Positions 12,209 to 23,916 of a stretch of DNA of 64,000 nucleotides are shown here, in pieces. The DNA comes from Eutypella sp. D-1. Lineage: Eukaryota; Ascomycota; Sordariomycetes; Xylariales; Diatrypaceae. The notes below the pieces were generated by a model, which saw only the letters and a program-made list of their open reading frames with translations, made no database searches and was not told where the DNA came from. The stretch lies in NCBI GenBank assembly GCA_023313575.1, contig JAJTTP010000002.1, positions 1,488,001-1,552,000 of the forward strand, in the 5' to 3' direction. Within the stretch, counting starts at the first letter, position 1, and every line of letters begins with the position of its first letter. Made by a program: the position numbers and the translations under genes.

Positions 12209-15200
12209 TCAATCGCCACCAGGCTGGGCGGCCGTCGGCGTACTGAAAGAGCCGAAACCTCCATGGTCGGCACCATTGTTGTTGGTCGAGATGGTACCGT
12301 TAAGCAGAGGACATTTGCTGAGGCGGCGAAGTTAGCATACTGTGTCTTTTTGCTCGATGAGAAGGAGTCGAGCTTTATATGACTGGAAATCTATATGGGG
12401 GAACGAGGACGTTTAAGAGAAAGCATTGGTGCCAGTACCTCTTGTTTGTCTTGATGTGTCCCACTTGCCCACAATTCGCGCACTTCCGAGTCGTGCCTGC
12501 TGCCGCCTTATCGGCAGAAGACGGATCCGGTGATGCCTCTGAATTGGCGTTGTTGAAGTGCGCGTTCTTCCGCTTGCCTTTTCCTTGCTTCTCGCGAACC
12601 TGCCGCCGGTCTTGATTCTTGAGTAGACGCATGAGCTCCCTGTCGACACTTTAATCACAGGCTGTTAGCAGTGCACACTGTATGTTCTGATACATGATAC
12701 TTACAGCTTTTGCTTCTCCCGATTGTCGTCGGCGTCCGCTGTCGGCTGCAAGCTGTACACACTGTTGGAATGTGGGTTAGTAGATGAACTCGATTAGACC
12801 TAATCGCGTGATCAGAGTTAAAACTTACTCTCTGTTCTTCTCCTCGAGCTCCTTCCTCTGTCTCATGTAGCTCCTGATGACGACCGGGTCTTCTAAAACG
12901 ACTGACTCCGTTACAATATCACCCGCGTCGTTCCTCTTCTTGCGCATGATCTTGAGTTTCCTTCTGCCTAACCGACTAGCACCGCTTAGGCGACTAAGCT
13001 GACTACGCCCGTCATCGAGATGAGCAGCCGAAGCAGCAAAAGACTGCCTAGGGTTGAAGCGGTCGTCCTCGTTGGCCGTATCTAATACATCTCCATCATC
13101 GTGTGTAGTATCATCGCTGAGCGAGGTCTTCTGCCGCTCCCAAATCTGCCGGATGGCCGTGTTGTACATGTCTTGTTGCTTCTTGACATTGTACGAGTGG
13201 CCGCCGTTCGCCTTACGTTCGCGCTCAATTGCATCCGCAGAGGTGGCGAGGGGTCCCTGGACAGCGTTGATGTAACCTCCTTTCATAGAAGTTTTGATAA
13301 AGCTGAAACCGAGGCCATGGCCTGTCGGGTCGCCTTCGCCGTGTAGTGCGACCATGGCCTTGCCAGCGCTTGCATCGATGAAGTTCTTGGTGATTTCCCA
13401 TGGTGACATTCTAGCTACCAATGGTTCCTCGACTGCCTCATCCTCTTCATCCCCAGCATCTTTGGCATTCTTCGGATCATATCCAGCATGCATCAACAGC
13501 TGTTGACCGACTTGCATCGCCTCAATTAGACACACATCTTCAGGCTTGATCATGTTTCGTATGTCTTTCTCCTCCATGAGGTTTTGCCCTTCAGGCAGAA
13601 CCCAAGTCTTGCGTTCTCTGTCATAGCTTAGGAACTCTTTCATCTTCTGTCGATTTTGTGGATCATGATGATCGAATACGTGAGGCGTGATCTCTGCTAG
13701 GCTGACATCCTGGGTCGGCTTCTTCCTCATCATCCTGTACGAGATCATCTTGAGGCGATTCTTGGCCGTGTTTGTGACCTTTCGCGCGTGTGGCCCGGGC
13801 ACTTCCATGGAGGGGAAGGTTTGACCCACGGCATATACGTGGTCAATGTTTCGTAGATAGAACTTGGGACCTTCGTGTATGTTGGTGGTGTAGCCGAGTA
13901 GGAAGTCGGTGGGACGAGATGCGTGTTTGAAGATAGGGGCACGGTACATCTCGTTGTGTAGAGTTGGGACAGTTTCGCCCGGATCTACGGTACCGAATAT
14001 AGAGAATGGGGATCGATCTTCAGGTAGTAACACGTGGCTCTCACCAATCTCTGCCTTGTCGAGCTTCTCGTCTTCATACTGGTCCTTGCGACGGTAATAG
14101 TTGATGACCCGGCTACCCATACCAAAATTCGACATCATTATGGGGTATTGCTCGCTATATTCGAACAACACCACAGTCGAGTTGTCATTAAGCGAGAGAT
14201 CCTTGGAAGTCTTGAAAATCTCGGCGACGCGTTTGTTTTTCCAGTCCTTCTTTTTAACCCTGGAGGGCTTACGAACACCAACTGCATGCCTAACAAGCTT
14301 ATCGACATCGAACTTTCTGCGGTGATGCTCCCAGAAATGTGAAGAAAGCCTCGTGCGGTAGAAGGGGAAGGTAAGTTTGAGGGCAGGCAGACTGTGTTCG
14401 ACCGCGCGGTTGGAGAGAACTGCGCGGACTTTGTTCTTGTGGTTTGCCTTGAGCTGATCGTAAGCCTCGTCGTTGGAGATGTTGAAGTGGTGTCTGATGT
14501 CTCGCCGCAACTGGCCATTCGCCATCCGCTTCATCTTCTCCTCCAACTTAGGACGCTTCGTTGGTCTTTCAGATTGCGTCTCGTCGAGAAGGAGATAAGG
14601 GTCGCCAAGGTCGAGCCTGACACGCTTTCCGAATCGTCTCGTCGAGGACACAAAATCTTCGAATCCTTGGGTATTGTATGATGAGATGTCCGGAAGACCG
14701 GGCTCGTATTTAGGCCGCTTCTTTTGAGGGCGCGACAGCAGGAACTCTCTATCCCATTCATCCATCTCCTCGTCCTCAGGGGCGGGTTCTTCAACTGCCT
14801 TCGGCAGACTCAGGAGAGAATCCCAGTCCTCGCAAACGGTGGCTATCTCGTCTAATGAGAAGCCGCCAACCATTTCGTTCTCGTTGTCAGAATCGTCCGA
14901 AAGACCGTCGTCGATTTCTGCGGCGAAGACACCCCCGATGCTCCCACTCCAATCGTCCGAATACTGATGTGACCTTTGCTGTGCAGCTCCTAACGCGCTA
15001 TCTGGTATCCTGAACAGTTTGGAACTGTCTGCATCAAGCTCTAGCTCTAGCTTCGTCGGCACAAACTCTGCAGGGTCGCGATCCTTTGTCGGTGGCTCCT
15101 TGTACATGTACTCCGCAGGCCACTGCGGAAACAGCTGGTTGTGGAAGAGGGTTTTATGTTTCTCGAAGGTTGGAAACTTGTGTTGTAGGAGTTCCGCCTC

Positions 15201-15998
15201 TGTCTGTGGAAGTGGGAGAGTAGAGGGATCCTCTGTATTGGTCTGCATTACCCAGTCGCCGATGGCATTATCACCTGCTTCGATCTGGGGAAAGTTTAAT
15301 CGCATTCTCTCGGATAGGGACATGTTGTTAAATTCTTCATCTGTGATGTTTCGTTCCTCGGGGGGGCGTTCAGCCTCTGGGGCTTCCACTTCCACCGGTG
15401 GAGAAGGGTCACGAGGCTTGTCCTGGTTGACGTCGGCATCGGCATTAGCATCGGCGGTAGGCGAAGAAGGTAAGGGGCCAGGTTCATCATGATCGTCTCC
15501 GCCGAATAGATCGTTGAGTTCATCGTTCTCGTGGCTGGTTCCTTCATCTTCGGTGAGACCTGGCACCTGGGACATTTCGGGAGCAGCGGCAGCAGTAGAA
15601 CCATCGTCAGAAGGTAAGTCGTCGTCGCTCATATCTTCGAAGTCGATGGCGTCGGCATCTTTTCCAGCCTGGTCGATCTCCTTATCTCCAAAGCTATCGA
15701 GGCCTTCAGGCATTGTTAACCTGTCGCCAGCAAACATCCGGTTGATATCCTCATCGTCCTGTTCCGCCTGGGCACTCCAGTCGATATCTTTGAACTGGGT
15801 TCCATCGTCTCCTTCAGTTTTGACTTCGCCTTCGCGCTCGGCGTTCCCATCACCATCACCATCGCCATCGGCTTCGCCCTCGGGGTGGTCGCCTTCCGTC
15901 TCCTGTACCCAGTCATTGTCATTTGTATTGTTGATCGCGTTGTCGAGGGCGCTATCCAGACTATTGATATTGGAATCGGTGATGATATCCTCCATCAT
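12209..15998 (-). CDS. taf1: TFIID subunit TAF1
   Basis: Predicted 1181 residues from four exons (15998-12829, 12761-12705, 12648-12439, 12317-12209). The first ~190 residues are very acidic (Asp/Glu-rich), as in the TAF1 N-terminal domain that contacts TBP. The central part, roughly residues 470-1000, carries the conserved TAF1 core (DUF3591), with stretches such as SNFGMGSRVINYYRRKD and FLLGYTTNIHEGPKFYLRN. Near the C-terminus is a basic segment followed by a zinc knuckle (CANC, GQVGH, then a Cys supplied by the last exon), which the family uses for promoter DNA binding. There are no bromodomains, as usual for fungi. It is the scaffold of TFIID in RNA polymerase II initiation, in the nucleus. 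The second Met, one codon later, is an equally possible start. Confidence 0.95.
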
Positions 15999-17449
15999 TC
16001 CGGTATACTGGATAGCCCCAGTAAGCTCCTGACTTTTCCTACCCGTATATCCTGGCGCTTCACACTCGGCAGGTCCAACGAACGCTTCTCGGGCTGTATT
16101 TCATTGCAGTGATGCAAGGGCGATCGTAGCTCGACGGAAAACGAAAGATATTGTATCGGAAAGAAATACGATGAAGGTAGTCGCTGTCGAAAGAAGCGCG
16201 CGAAGATGAAAATGATGGTGGGGGAGAGAGGGGGGACGGGGGTTAAAGAGAGAGCGTTTTTGCAGTTGTAGTGTTGATGATTATTTGTGTGAAGTATGAA
16301 GTAACTATAACCTGTTGGAAGTTGAAAGTTCACAGAAGGCAAAAGAAGTGACAGTGACCGGTCGCGATTGGAGAAATGCCAAGAATTAAGGTAGAGTTTA
16401 GGTAGGTACTTGATGTTTGGTGATTGTGACTCGGAAAAAACAAGTATCTCCTCAATTATGGGTCATAAAAGGTATCCGCCCGGCCAGATACGTCCCTAGG
16501 TAGAGGCGTGTATGTACTTTATAGCGCGGGTACCTCTAGCGCGCTTCCCCAGTGCACAACAACTTACTTATAGTAGTAGGACCAGCGCGTGCTCCTGCCC
16601 TTTCGGCCAAAGCTGCCGCGAAAGTACTGAAATGAATCTACTTAGGTAGCCCTAGCATCTAAAGGTACTTAGGTAATAGAAGATATTGGGAGGCCCTGAG
16701 AGGCTTCAAACTGTAAGACAAGTTGGGACACTTTTCTTGATTCCAGTTTGTCCATAGGTACCTAGGTAGACCTGTGACTCATATGGGAAACTTTTATGGG
16801 AAACCTAAACAATGCCTACCTATGTACTTAGGTAGAAACGAAATCAGTGCGTTGAGACCGGGAAGTCGAAGTTGGAGGGTAAGTACAGTTAGAATTTAAT
16901 TTCAGGTGGGGTACCTAAGACTTTCCCATCTGCGTGGTTAAATATGGGTCTTACATGCGCCACAGTCATACTTAATATGTGGCTGTGCAGCATACGTCTA
17001 GTCTTCCACTGAATAAGTGACGTACAGTCTCTGCCAATATACTATGATACCTAGTTAGGTACCTACCTACATAGTAATATCATTTGGTCCTACTAAGCCT
17101 GCCTGCTTCCTACATCTCGAGATTGATTTCGAAGTATTGTTTTTCTATATCCCTATAATTGCTCGACAGATGCAGCATATTGACTTGCAATCGCAAATGC
17201 AAAAGAAAGGCCAAGATTGATATGTAGCTGTCAGTTAGTCATTATACGTAGACTACCCCATCGCTTTAAATCGCCGGCCTACTGTAGTCCGAACGTCGGC
17301 TTCTCCATTCGAGTAGCCCCAGTTGTTCGGTAGTCGTCCAATACTATGATCAATGTGAACGAACATCCGTGGATGCTATTGCTAGGACTTGAGGAGTTAG
17401 CATAAACACTTGCGTATTCCTACTGAGCATTACCCAGCGTAAACTACCA
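15999..17449. other. Intergenic region between TAF1 and DSD1 starts
   Basis: Divergent promoter region of about 1.45 kb. No open frame with support. It holds overlapping TAGGTACCTA and TACCTAGGTA palindromes at 16755-16768 and another at 17056-17065. A purine-rich block lies at about 16215-16255 in the TAF1 leader. Confidence 0.5.
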
Positions 17450-19171
17450 ATGACGTTTTCTCTAGCTTTAAAGGAGTCGTTGCGGGCTCAGGTAGTGGGC
17501 AAGAGTCTACACGATGTCGGGACGCCGGCGGTGGTTCTCGACCTAGCCAAGGTGGAGGCGAACTGTAACCTTATGCTCGAGACCGTGGAGAAGCTGGGAC
17601 TCGGTTGGCGGGCGCATATCAAGACACACAAGGTTGGCTAGCCCACGACTAGGGGGAAAGGGGGAAGGAGAGAGAGGAGGGGTTTGCAAACATCATTTGG
17701 GAGTAACGAGACCTCCTTTACATCGAATGCAAGAGCGCTGACTAGATATATCGACCAGACCACCGAGCTCACTAGGCTGCAGGTCGGAGACAAGAGCACC
17801 TCGCCGGTGAACCTGGTCGTGTCCACGGTCCTGGAGGCCGAGAGCATTGTACCGCTACTAAGAGAGTATCAGGGAGCCGGCCGCAAGGTCAACGTATGTA
17901 CCTAGCCAGCCAAGCTACACCTGGTTCAGGTACTCATCATGTGCCGCCTGGTTAACCAATTTCCCACCTCACACAGGTCCTCTACGGCTTCCCCTTACTC
18001 GGCTCCGCCATCGACCGGCTGGCGCGTGTATCCGCGTCGCTAGGAGCGGGGGGTCTCTCGGTGCTGGTAGACCACGCGGAGCAGGTACCTTACCTCGCCT
18101 CTCTGGCCGCGCAGTCCGGCGGTCTGCCGCCGCAGGTCTTCCTGAAAGTAGACATGGGGACGCACCGGGCGGGGTTGCCGCTTCCAGCAGCGCCCGCCGC
18201 AACCTCGACCGATTCGCAGTGCGCGCGCGTGGCGGCCGCGATCCTGCGCGCCGAGGCGGCCGGCCACTGCGTCTTCCGCGGCCTTTACGCCCACGCCGGA
18301 CACTCGTACTCGACGCGGCGCGACTGGGAGGCCCTGGGCCTCCTGCGCGCCGAGTTCGACGCCCTGCGCCGCGTGGCGCACGACGTCGTGCGTCCGGCCC
18401 GGGAGGCGGCATCGCCATCCTCGCACAGTAGCGCGGAACCCTTCGTCCTCACCGTAGGCGCAACGCCGACGGCAACGTCGCTGCAGCACCCGGGATTCTT
18501 CTCATCCCCTGCTGGGGAGCAAGGTAGCTCGAAAGAAGAGGCAGCAGAAGCGGAGGAGGAGGAGGCACGGAAGGAAGTCGGGCGTCTGCAAGCGCTGATG
18601 GCGGATCTCCGGGCCGACGGCCTGGCCCTCGAGGCCCACGCCGGCGTATACCCGACGCTGGACCTGCAGCAGGTGGCGACGCACGCGCGGGATGGGGCGC
18701 GGCACCTGGCGGCCGAGAACGTGGCCGTCAACGTGCTGGCGGACGTCGCGTCCGTGTACGCGAGGCGCGGGGGGTCCACCGACGAGGCGCTCGTCAACGC
18801 GGGCACTCGGCCGCGAACCCGTGCAGAACGTCGGCGGCGTCGGCGGCGGGTACGCCGCCTGGGGCGTCGTCGTGCCCTGGAACGGGGCCAACGTCCCCGA
18901 GCCCGTCGGACGCGCGTTCCCCGCCGCCGGTGGCCACCGTGGCTGGCAGGTCGGCGGGATCAGCCAGGAGCACGGCATTTTGAAGTGGGTTGGGGACGCG
19001 GAGGACGGAGTGGAGCCGGTGCCGCTGCGTGTCGGTCAGCGCGTGCGCATATGGCCTAATCACGCCTGCATCGCGTCAGCGGGCTACGGGCAATTTCTGG
19101 TAGTAGATAGCAGGAATAGCGGGCGCGAGGACGAGATCGTCGATGTGTGGCCGAGATGGCGGGGGTGGTGA
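17450..19171 (+). CDS. dsd1: D-serine dehydratase (DSD1 type), apparently frameshifted
   Basis: Exons 17450-17632, 17759-17893 and 17977 onward encode a PLP enzyme of the alanine-racemase-fold, zinc-dependent D-serine dehydratase family (D-serine to pyruvate and ammonia). Visible hallmarks are TPAVVLDLAKVEANC, the PLP-lysine segment RAHIKTHK (Lys near residue 58), GATPTATS, EAHAGVYPTLDLQQVAT, and near the end WPNHACIASAGYG, whose His and Cys are the family's zinc ligands. A low-complexity Glu/Ala-rich insert sits before the EAHAG motif. The frame is broken at about 18803: upstream it reads ...LVNAGT then Arg-rich nonsense, while the conserved sequence resumes at ALGREP in the next frame and runs to the expected EIVDVWPRW end. 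This is either a small deletion in the genome or an assembly error. The stop at 19171 belongs to the resumed frame. Confidence 0.85.
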
Positions 19172-19604
19172 GCCAAAGAGGGGGGTTGTGGGAGAGAGCC
19201 GTCCGACGGATAAAAATGGAGGATGCTCTGTTCTCATTTCACGTAAATCTAGATGACTACGATCTGTTACTTTGACAGTAGAATCAACTATCCCCGATGA
19301 ATAGAAAAGGCCGAAAAATGTTTTTTGTTTCAGAATGCCCCAGAAAAAAAAGAAAAAACTCTAGTCTGGCAAGTAATACAACATCCATCCTTTTAGTTCG
19401 GAACCCCGCGACACCTATATGGGGAAGCCCCTTTTACATGAGCACATAATGACTGCCCATCCAACACGTCTAGACTCCAAACGCCCATTTGCTTACCAAC
19501 CGACAAATGACATGCGCGACACATAACAATATGGTCGCTGGTGCTGTCCAGCCAACCCACTTCCATATAGGAGGAGACCAGAGGTAACGGCCTGGATGAC
19601 GAAA
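19172..19604. other. Convergent 3' region DSD1/ARP4
   Basis: Gap of 433 nt between two convergent stop codons. It holds A-rich stretches (about 19300-19360) compatible with 3' processing signals of either gene; nothing else is seen. Confidence 0.5.
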
Positions 19605-21285
19605 TTACTTGCAGCGTTTTTCCACGATGCCGACGCCATTCTCCTCGTACTCCTGCTTGGAAATCCACATCTGGTGGAAAGTGCCGAGGCTGGCGAGGAT
19701 GCTGCCGCCGATCCAGGTACCGAAGCGGCGCTCGGTAGTTAGGCCGGCGGCGTGCAGCTTGATCTTGGAGCTGGGGAACATGGCGATCAACTCCTGGTTC
19801 AGACGGTCGTTGAAACCGTTGAGAAGGCTGCTACCGCCAGTCACCACGATGTTCCCGAGCAGATTTGGCCGCAGGTCCACGTCGATGGCGTTGAGCGCGG
19901 ACTTGATGAGCTCGGGAATCGTCTGCACCTTCTCGGTGTTGCCCGTGTTGCCCGTGTTGTCGCCATTGCTGGCGCTGCCGTTGCCATTTTCCGTCGTCGC
20001 CGCCGCCTCAGCGTTGCCATTGCTATCGCCACCGCTGTTGTTATTGCTGCTGGCGTTATTGGTATTTCCCGAGAGCGCGGCGGCCTCGTCCCACATGCCT
20101 TCCGAGACCCGGAACCGTTCTTCCCGCCACATGCGGTTGGAGCCGTCGGGCATCTCGAAGATGCGGCCGGGCTGAGACTTGACGATATCCTCGTTGCCGG
20201 GGCTCAGGAACTTGCCCGGGCCACGCCAGACCTCGACGACGGACTCCTTGAACTCGGTGAGGAGGCGCTCCTCCTCGTAGGCGCGGAACGAGGGGCTGAT
20301 GTCGAAGGGGAACTTGCGCAGCTTCGCCTGGGCGGGAGCGCCGGCGTCGACGGGAGTCTTGCTCTCGATAAGTGCGGTAGGTATGACGTCGACCCGGGGC
20401 TCGGCCCGTTCCCACATGTTGCGAATTTGGGAGGAGAGCCAGAGACCACCGATGGCGGAGCGTTGGACAGACCGCTTGAGGACCATACCGTCGTGAACGG
20501 CGGTCACGCTCGTTCCAGAGCCGCCAACATCGATGACGAGAGCGGTGGCCTTACCGGCGGCGAAGGCGGCGCAGACAGGGGTACGCGACAGCCAGAAAGC
20601 GGGGCAGCCCCAGCTCTCCATGGCGATCTCGATGGACTTCTCCCGAGCCTTAGTCGGGTTCCAGGGCGGTTCGGTCATGAGCAGGGGATTCTCGGCAAGC
20701 GGCTTCTCGGCACCCTCAATGGTGGCAGTGGCGGTGGCGGTGGCGTCCTCCATGGTCACATCCCCCTCACCGTCGGCTACGGGATCGTTCAGGCCGTTCT
20801 TCTCGGGCGCGCTCTGGATCTCGGGCTGCAGACGTTTAATCAACATATGCTCCCACATCTCGATAGCGACATCCCAGTCCTCGACGATGCCATCACTGCG
20901 AGACATGTAGTTCTTGACCTCCAGGCCATCGCGGGGTATCAGACACTCTTCTCCGTAGAGATGGCGGTAGGTGGTGGTGGTAGAATCGGTGTTGGCGGAT
21001 TTCAAATTTCCGTAGAACGAGGGAAGGATGCACTTCGGGACATCTTCACCGGCAAATCCTGCGCGCGTGTGACAGTAACCAGCATCGAGGACGAGCGCCG
21101 AAACCTCATCTGTTCAAGACGAATGATAATTAGCCACTACTTTTCTTCCAAGGTTTGTTTGTTTGTTTCGATCTTGTTGGTCTTGATGGCCTTGTTAGCC
21201 CTCCCAAGACTTGACTTCAGTGCTCACCTCCACCATAAACTTCAATTGGCGCCTGGTTATTGGAGAGGGGTTGTTGAGAAGCCAT
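19605..21285 (-). CDS. arp4: Actin-related protein 4 (ARP4)
   Basis: 520 residues from exons 21285-21228 and 21109-19605. The N-terminus MASQQPLSNNQAP leads into YGGDEVSALVLDAG and RAGFAGEDVPKC, the actin phosphate-1 region as altered in ARP4. Downstream are DVGGSGTSVTAVHDG, NIVVTGGSSLLNGF and the typical end EENGVGIVEKRCK. Two insertions relative to actin are visible: an acidic one near residue 140, and an Asn/Gly/Ser-rich low-complexity stretch near residue 370. ARP4 is a nuclear subunit shared by the NuA4, SWR1 and INO80 chromatin complexes, where it pairs with actin (family knowledge). The gene shares a 602-bp divergent promoter with PIG-P. Confidence 0.93.
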
Positions 21286-21887
21286 CTTGTGAGTTCGTGT
21301 ATTATTATTATTATTTTAAGTGTCAGGGGTGAGACGAATGAAATGGCCAAGCTGGACGCTATGCGTGCGACTCTCGAAGATTCGGTTGCTTCGAGGTTTA
21401 CCACTGCCCCATTGACTTTTTTGGATTTTTAGATGATCGCGTTTGGAGGAAGGTTGGGAACTTTCTGAAGTTACCTAAGTAGATAGCTAACTGCTAAGTA
21501 GAAGGTTCGCAGCAGCTAAAAGACGACCGGGGGTGCTAAGCTGCAGCCCACGTCGCGTCTAATGGGTTGTAGGTACCTATATGGACTGCTAGACTGGTAG
21601 CCTGCTAGCCCTACCTACCAAAGTATGGACATAGGGAGCTAGGAGCGCTGGAGGTATTCGGATAAAGAAGTATCGATAAGAGGAGGCCACCGGATTGGTC
21701 CGTGACAGAGTGGAGCGCATAAAGCTACATACATCCCTTAGGTTACGGAGTACATACACTTGGGTATTAGTAGATGCCCAGGTAGTTATTTATGCCTTCC
21801 AATGCTCCCCGACCGTTCCCCAATAACTCTTCAGGTCACGTTGTAGGTAGTTAACTACTTCGTCCTCTCGTTTATTCCTGCATAAAA
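21286..21887. promoter_or_regulatory. Divergent promoter ARP4/PIG-P
   Basis: 602 nt between divergent start codons. It must contain both promoters by position. An ATTATT run lies near 21300 close to the ARP4 start, and a TAGGTACCTA palindrome lies at 21570-21579. No specific factor site can be assigned. Confidence 0.5.
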
Positions 21888-22616
21888 ATGTCTTCAATAT
21901 CCGATGATGGCGAAGAGGGTTTCCTCTCGGATGATCAGTCCATGGCATCCTCGTCAAGCGAGGAGGACTCCCTACCACTCCCGCCGCCCCATCAGAACTA
22001 TTTTGCACCCCCTTTCTACGGCCGCCCGCCAACCCCTTTACCCCCTTCCCCATCTTTGACCTCTCTTCTACGCCCCTCTCGACCTACTACACCAGAGGCT
22101 TCGGATGACGAGCTGACTCCCGTCCCGCGCGCCTCCCCAAAGGTGCCAACGTACGAGTATTACGGCTTCGTCCTGTACCTGTTCTCGTCTCTGGCCTTCC
22201 TCATCTACCTCCTCTGGTCCTATCTGCCGTCCCCCGTATTGCATGCTCTGGGGATATACTACTATCCAAACCGGTGGTGGTCTTTGGCCATCCCCTCTTT
22301 CCTGGTCATGTTGGTCGTCTACATCTTTGTGGGCCTAGCCGGCATCAACACCGAGATCTTGACTTTGCCCATGTCCTCCATTGAGACGATCGTCGATGAG
22401 GCCGCTCAGATCGCCACCATCGACAGCAAGGGCAGGATCAAGCTCGGGGACCGCAAGCCCATCCCGGAAGAGAAGGCGCGCCAGGTGGATTGGAAGAGCA
22501 TCTGGAGCGAGGGCACCGATGCCGTGATGGATGTTCCCCTCGCTGGCGTCTGCGAGGTCCTATATGGCGACTTGGTCGATTCTGACGATGATGAGTATGA
22601 TCTTGCTTCGCATTGA
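21888..22616 (+). CDS. gpi19: GPI-GlcNAc transferase subunit PIG-P/GPI19
   Basis: Single-exon gene of 242 residues. The first ~85 residues are acidic and Ser/Pro-rich. The PIG-P domain follows: YEYYGFVLYLFSSLAFLIYLLW forms the first membrane segment, then YYPNRWWSLAIPSF, the second membrane segment LVMLVVYIFVGLAGIN, and the downstream TLPMSSIETIVDE. PIG-P is a small two-pass ER membrane subunit of the complex that transfers GlcNAc to phosphatidylinositol, the first step of GPI-anchor synthesis. The long N-terminal extension compared with yeast Gpi19 is common in filamentous fungi as far as I know. The C-terminus ends in an acidic DSDDDEYD patch. Confidence 0.92.
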   Translation: MSSISDDGEEGFLSDDQSMASSSSEEDSLPLPPPHQNYFAPPFYGRPPTPLPPSPSLTSLLRPSRPTTPEASDDELTPVPRASPKVPTYEYYGFVLYLFSSLAFLIYLLWSYLPSPVLHALGIYYYPNRWWSLAIPSFLVMLVVYIFVGLAGINTEILTLPMSSIETIVDEAAQIATIDSKGRIKLGDRKPIPEEKARQVDWKSIWSEGTDAVMDVPLAGVCEVLYGDLVDSDDDEYDLASH

Positions 22617-23021
22617 ACCCTGTATTCTACACAATTCCCCAATAAGAGTGAGGCTGGACCGCGCCTCGGGGACCCAAATAGCGTGCACCGAACATAGACG
22701 GAGCCCCGAGAAACATGGCCAGCGAAACTTCCAGTCTTTTCATGGACTCGAGTCTCGGAAAAGCCCATATTGCCTTGGAATACACTTGGCATTGGGAAAG
22801 CGCCCGTGACAGCTAGCCGCATCAACTTCTCAGCCCAAGCAAGTACACGAAAGTCCTGGCAACTCCTATACACCAAGCCTTCCCAAGCCCCAAAATGTGT
22901 GCTCCTGATGCTGCAACCAAACTTTAACACCAGCCCAAAACGAAAATATCTTCAAAGGAGGTGGTAGACCGCTCACCGATCCCACCACCGCGCATCATAC
23001 TCTCCACGGACCCCGCACGCC
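22617..23021. other. Convergent 3' region PIG-P/GFA gene
   Basis: 405 nt between convergent stop codons. No open frame with support; nothing else seen. Confidence 0.45.
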
Positions 23022-23916
23022 TCAATGCCTCAGCTCGCGGGCGTCCTCGACGCCGTACAGGGACCGCGTAAACTGGGATTTGTTTTGGGACTCGGTCGGG
23101 CCGCATCCCCCGCTGCCGACGAGCAGGCCCGGCGGGTCAGGCGGCTGGTCTAGGATCTCCTGGGAGGTAGAGTAGCTGCTGCTGCTGCTGCACTCGGACG
23201 GCTCCTCCGGGTGCGCCTCAGACCCCTCGGGGATCGGCACCATCGCCGACTTCGTCCATATGTGTATCGCGCTGCCCCAGTCCAGCCCGTCGAGGCAGCC
23301 TCCTTTTACTGAGACGACGTTCTTGCCCTGGTTCGTGTTAGCTGGTCTATGTATTAGGTGCTTGTCTATAAGGGGACTAGTTGCGATGTGAAGGGTAGGG
23401 ACAGTGGAGGATGCATGTGGGAGATGTATATGTGTAAACTATGTAGATATGAATGCGGATTGCTAACCGGGGTCGTATGTACGAGCCTCGTGCCGCATTG
23501 GCGACAGAAATAGCTGTGAAACGAATGTTAATCTACCCGTGAATATAATACGTGCTCGTGTTCAGCCCCGGGGCAGGGACGTACCAGTACAGCGTGTGGC
23601 CAGTAGTTGTCGGTCGCCTACATCGTGACGATATAATTGATTATATAAGCCAAGTCGATCGGACCTTGAGGCTAGTTTCAGGGGCGGGTATGTAGGCAGG
23701 TAAGGGGGCAAAAATAAAGCGGCAACGAAGAACGACTCACGTGTAGCAAGACAGCAACTCGGCCTCAGGGAGCTCGAAGCTCGGGAATATGGCGGAGGTG
23801 CCGAAGGCGGAGCTCGTCTGCCGTCGGCACTCGGAGCAATGACAAACGTACAGCGCGAGCGGCTTCTCCATGGGCGTCCTGAACCGGACGGCCCCACACT
23901 GACACCGCGCCTCCAT
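23022..23916 (-). CDS. GFA/CENP-V-type zinc protein
   Basis: 186 residues from four exons (23916-23741, 23617-23585, 23513-23468, 23327-23022). The start MEARCQCGAVRF is typical of the family and is the first ATG in frame. The zinc-binding Cys residues are visible in order: CQCG, then CHCSECRRQTSSAFG, then the conserved TRPT segment encoded by a 33-nt exon, then YFCRQCGTRLVH. The region GGCLDGLDW and the C-terminal HIWTKSAMVPIP also fit. The last ~55 residues are Ser/Glu/Gly-rich and probably disordered. Family members include glutathione-dependent formaldehyde-activating enzyme, but most fungal paralogues have no known substrate, so no reaction is assigned. Confidence 0.85.

Noticed and set aside
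11995..12363. Plus-strand frames that read like protein (for example ...NGQVNVADVARMINRH)
   Set aside because: They are the opposite strand of the last TAF1 exon and intron and adjoining 3' region; the minus-strand zinc-knuckle exon with its CAG acceptor and stop explains the composition.
19752..21332. 526-codon plus-strand open frame
   Set aside because: It is antisense to ARP4, whose motifs are unmistakable; an artefact of GC-rich codon use.
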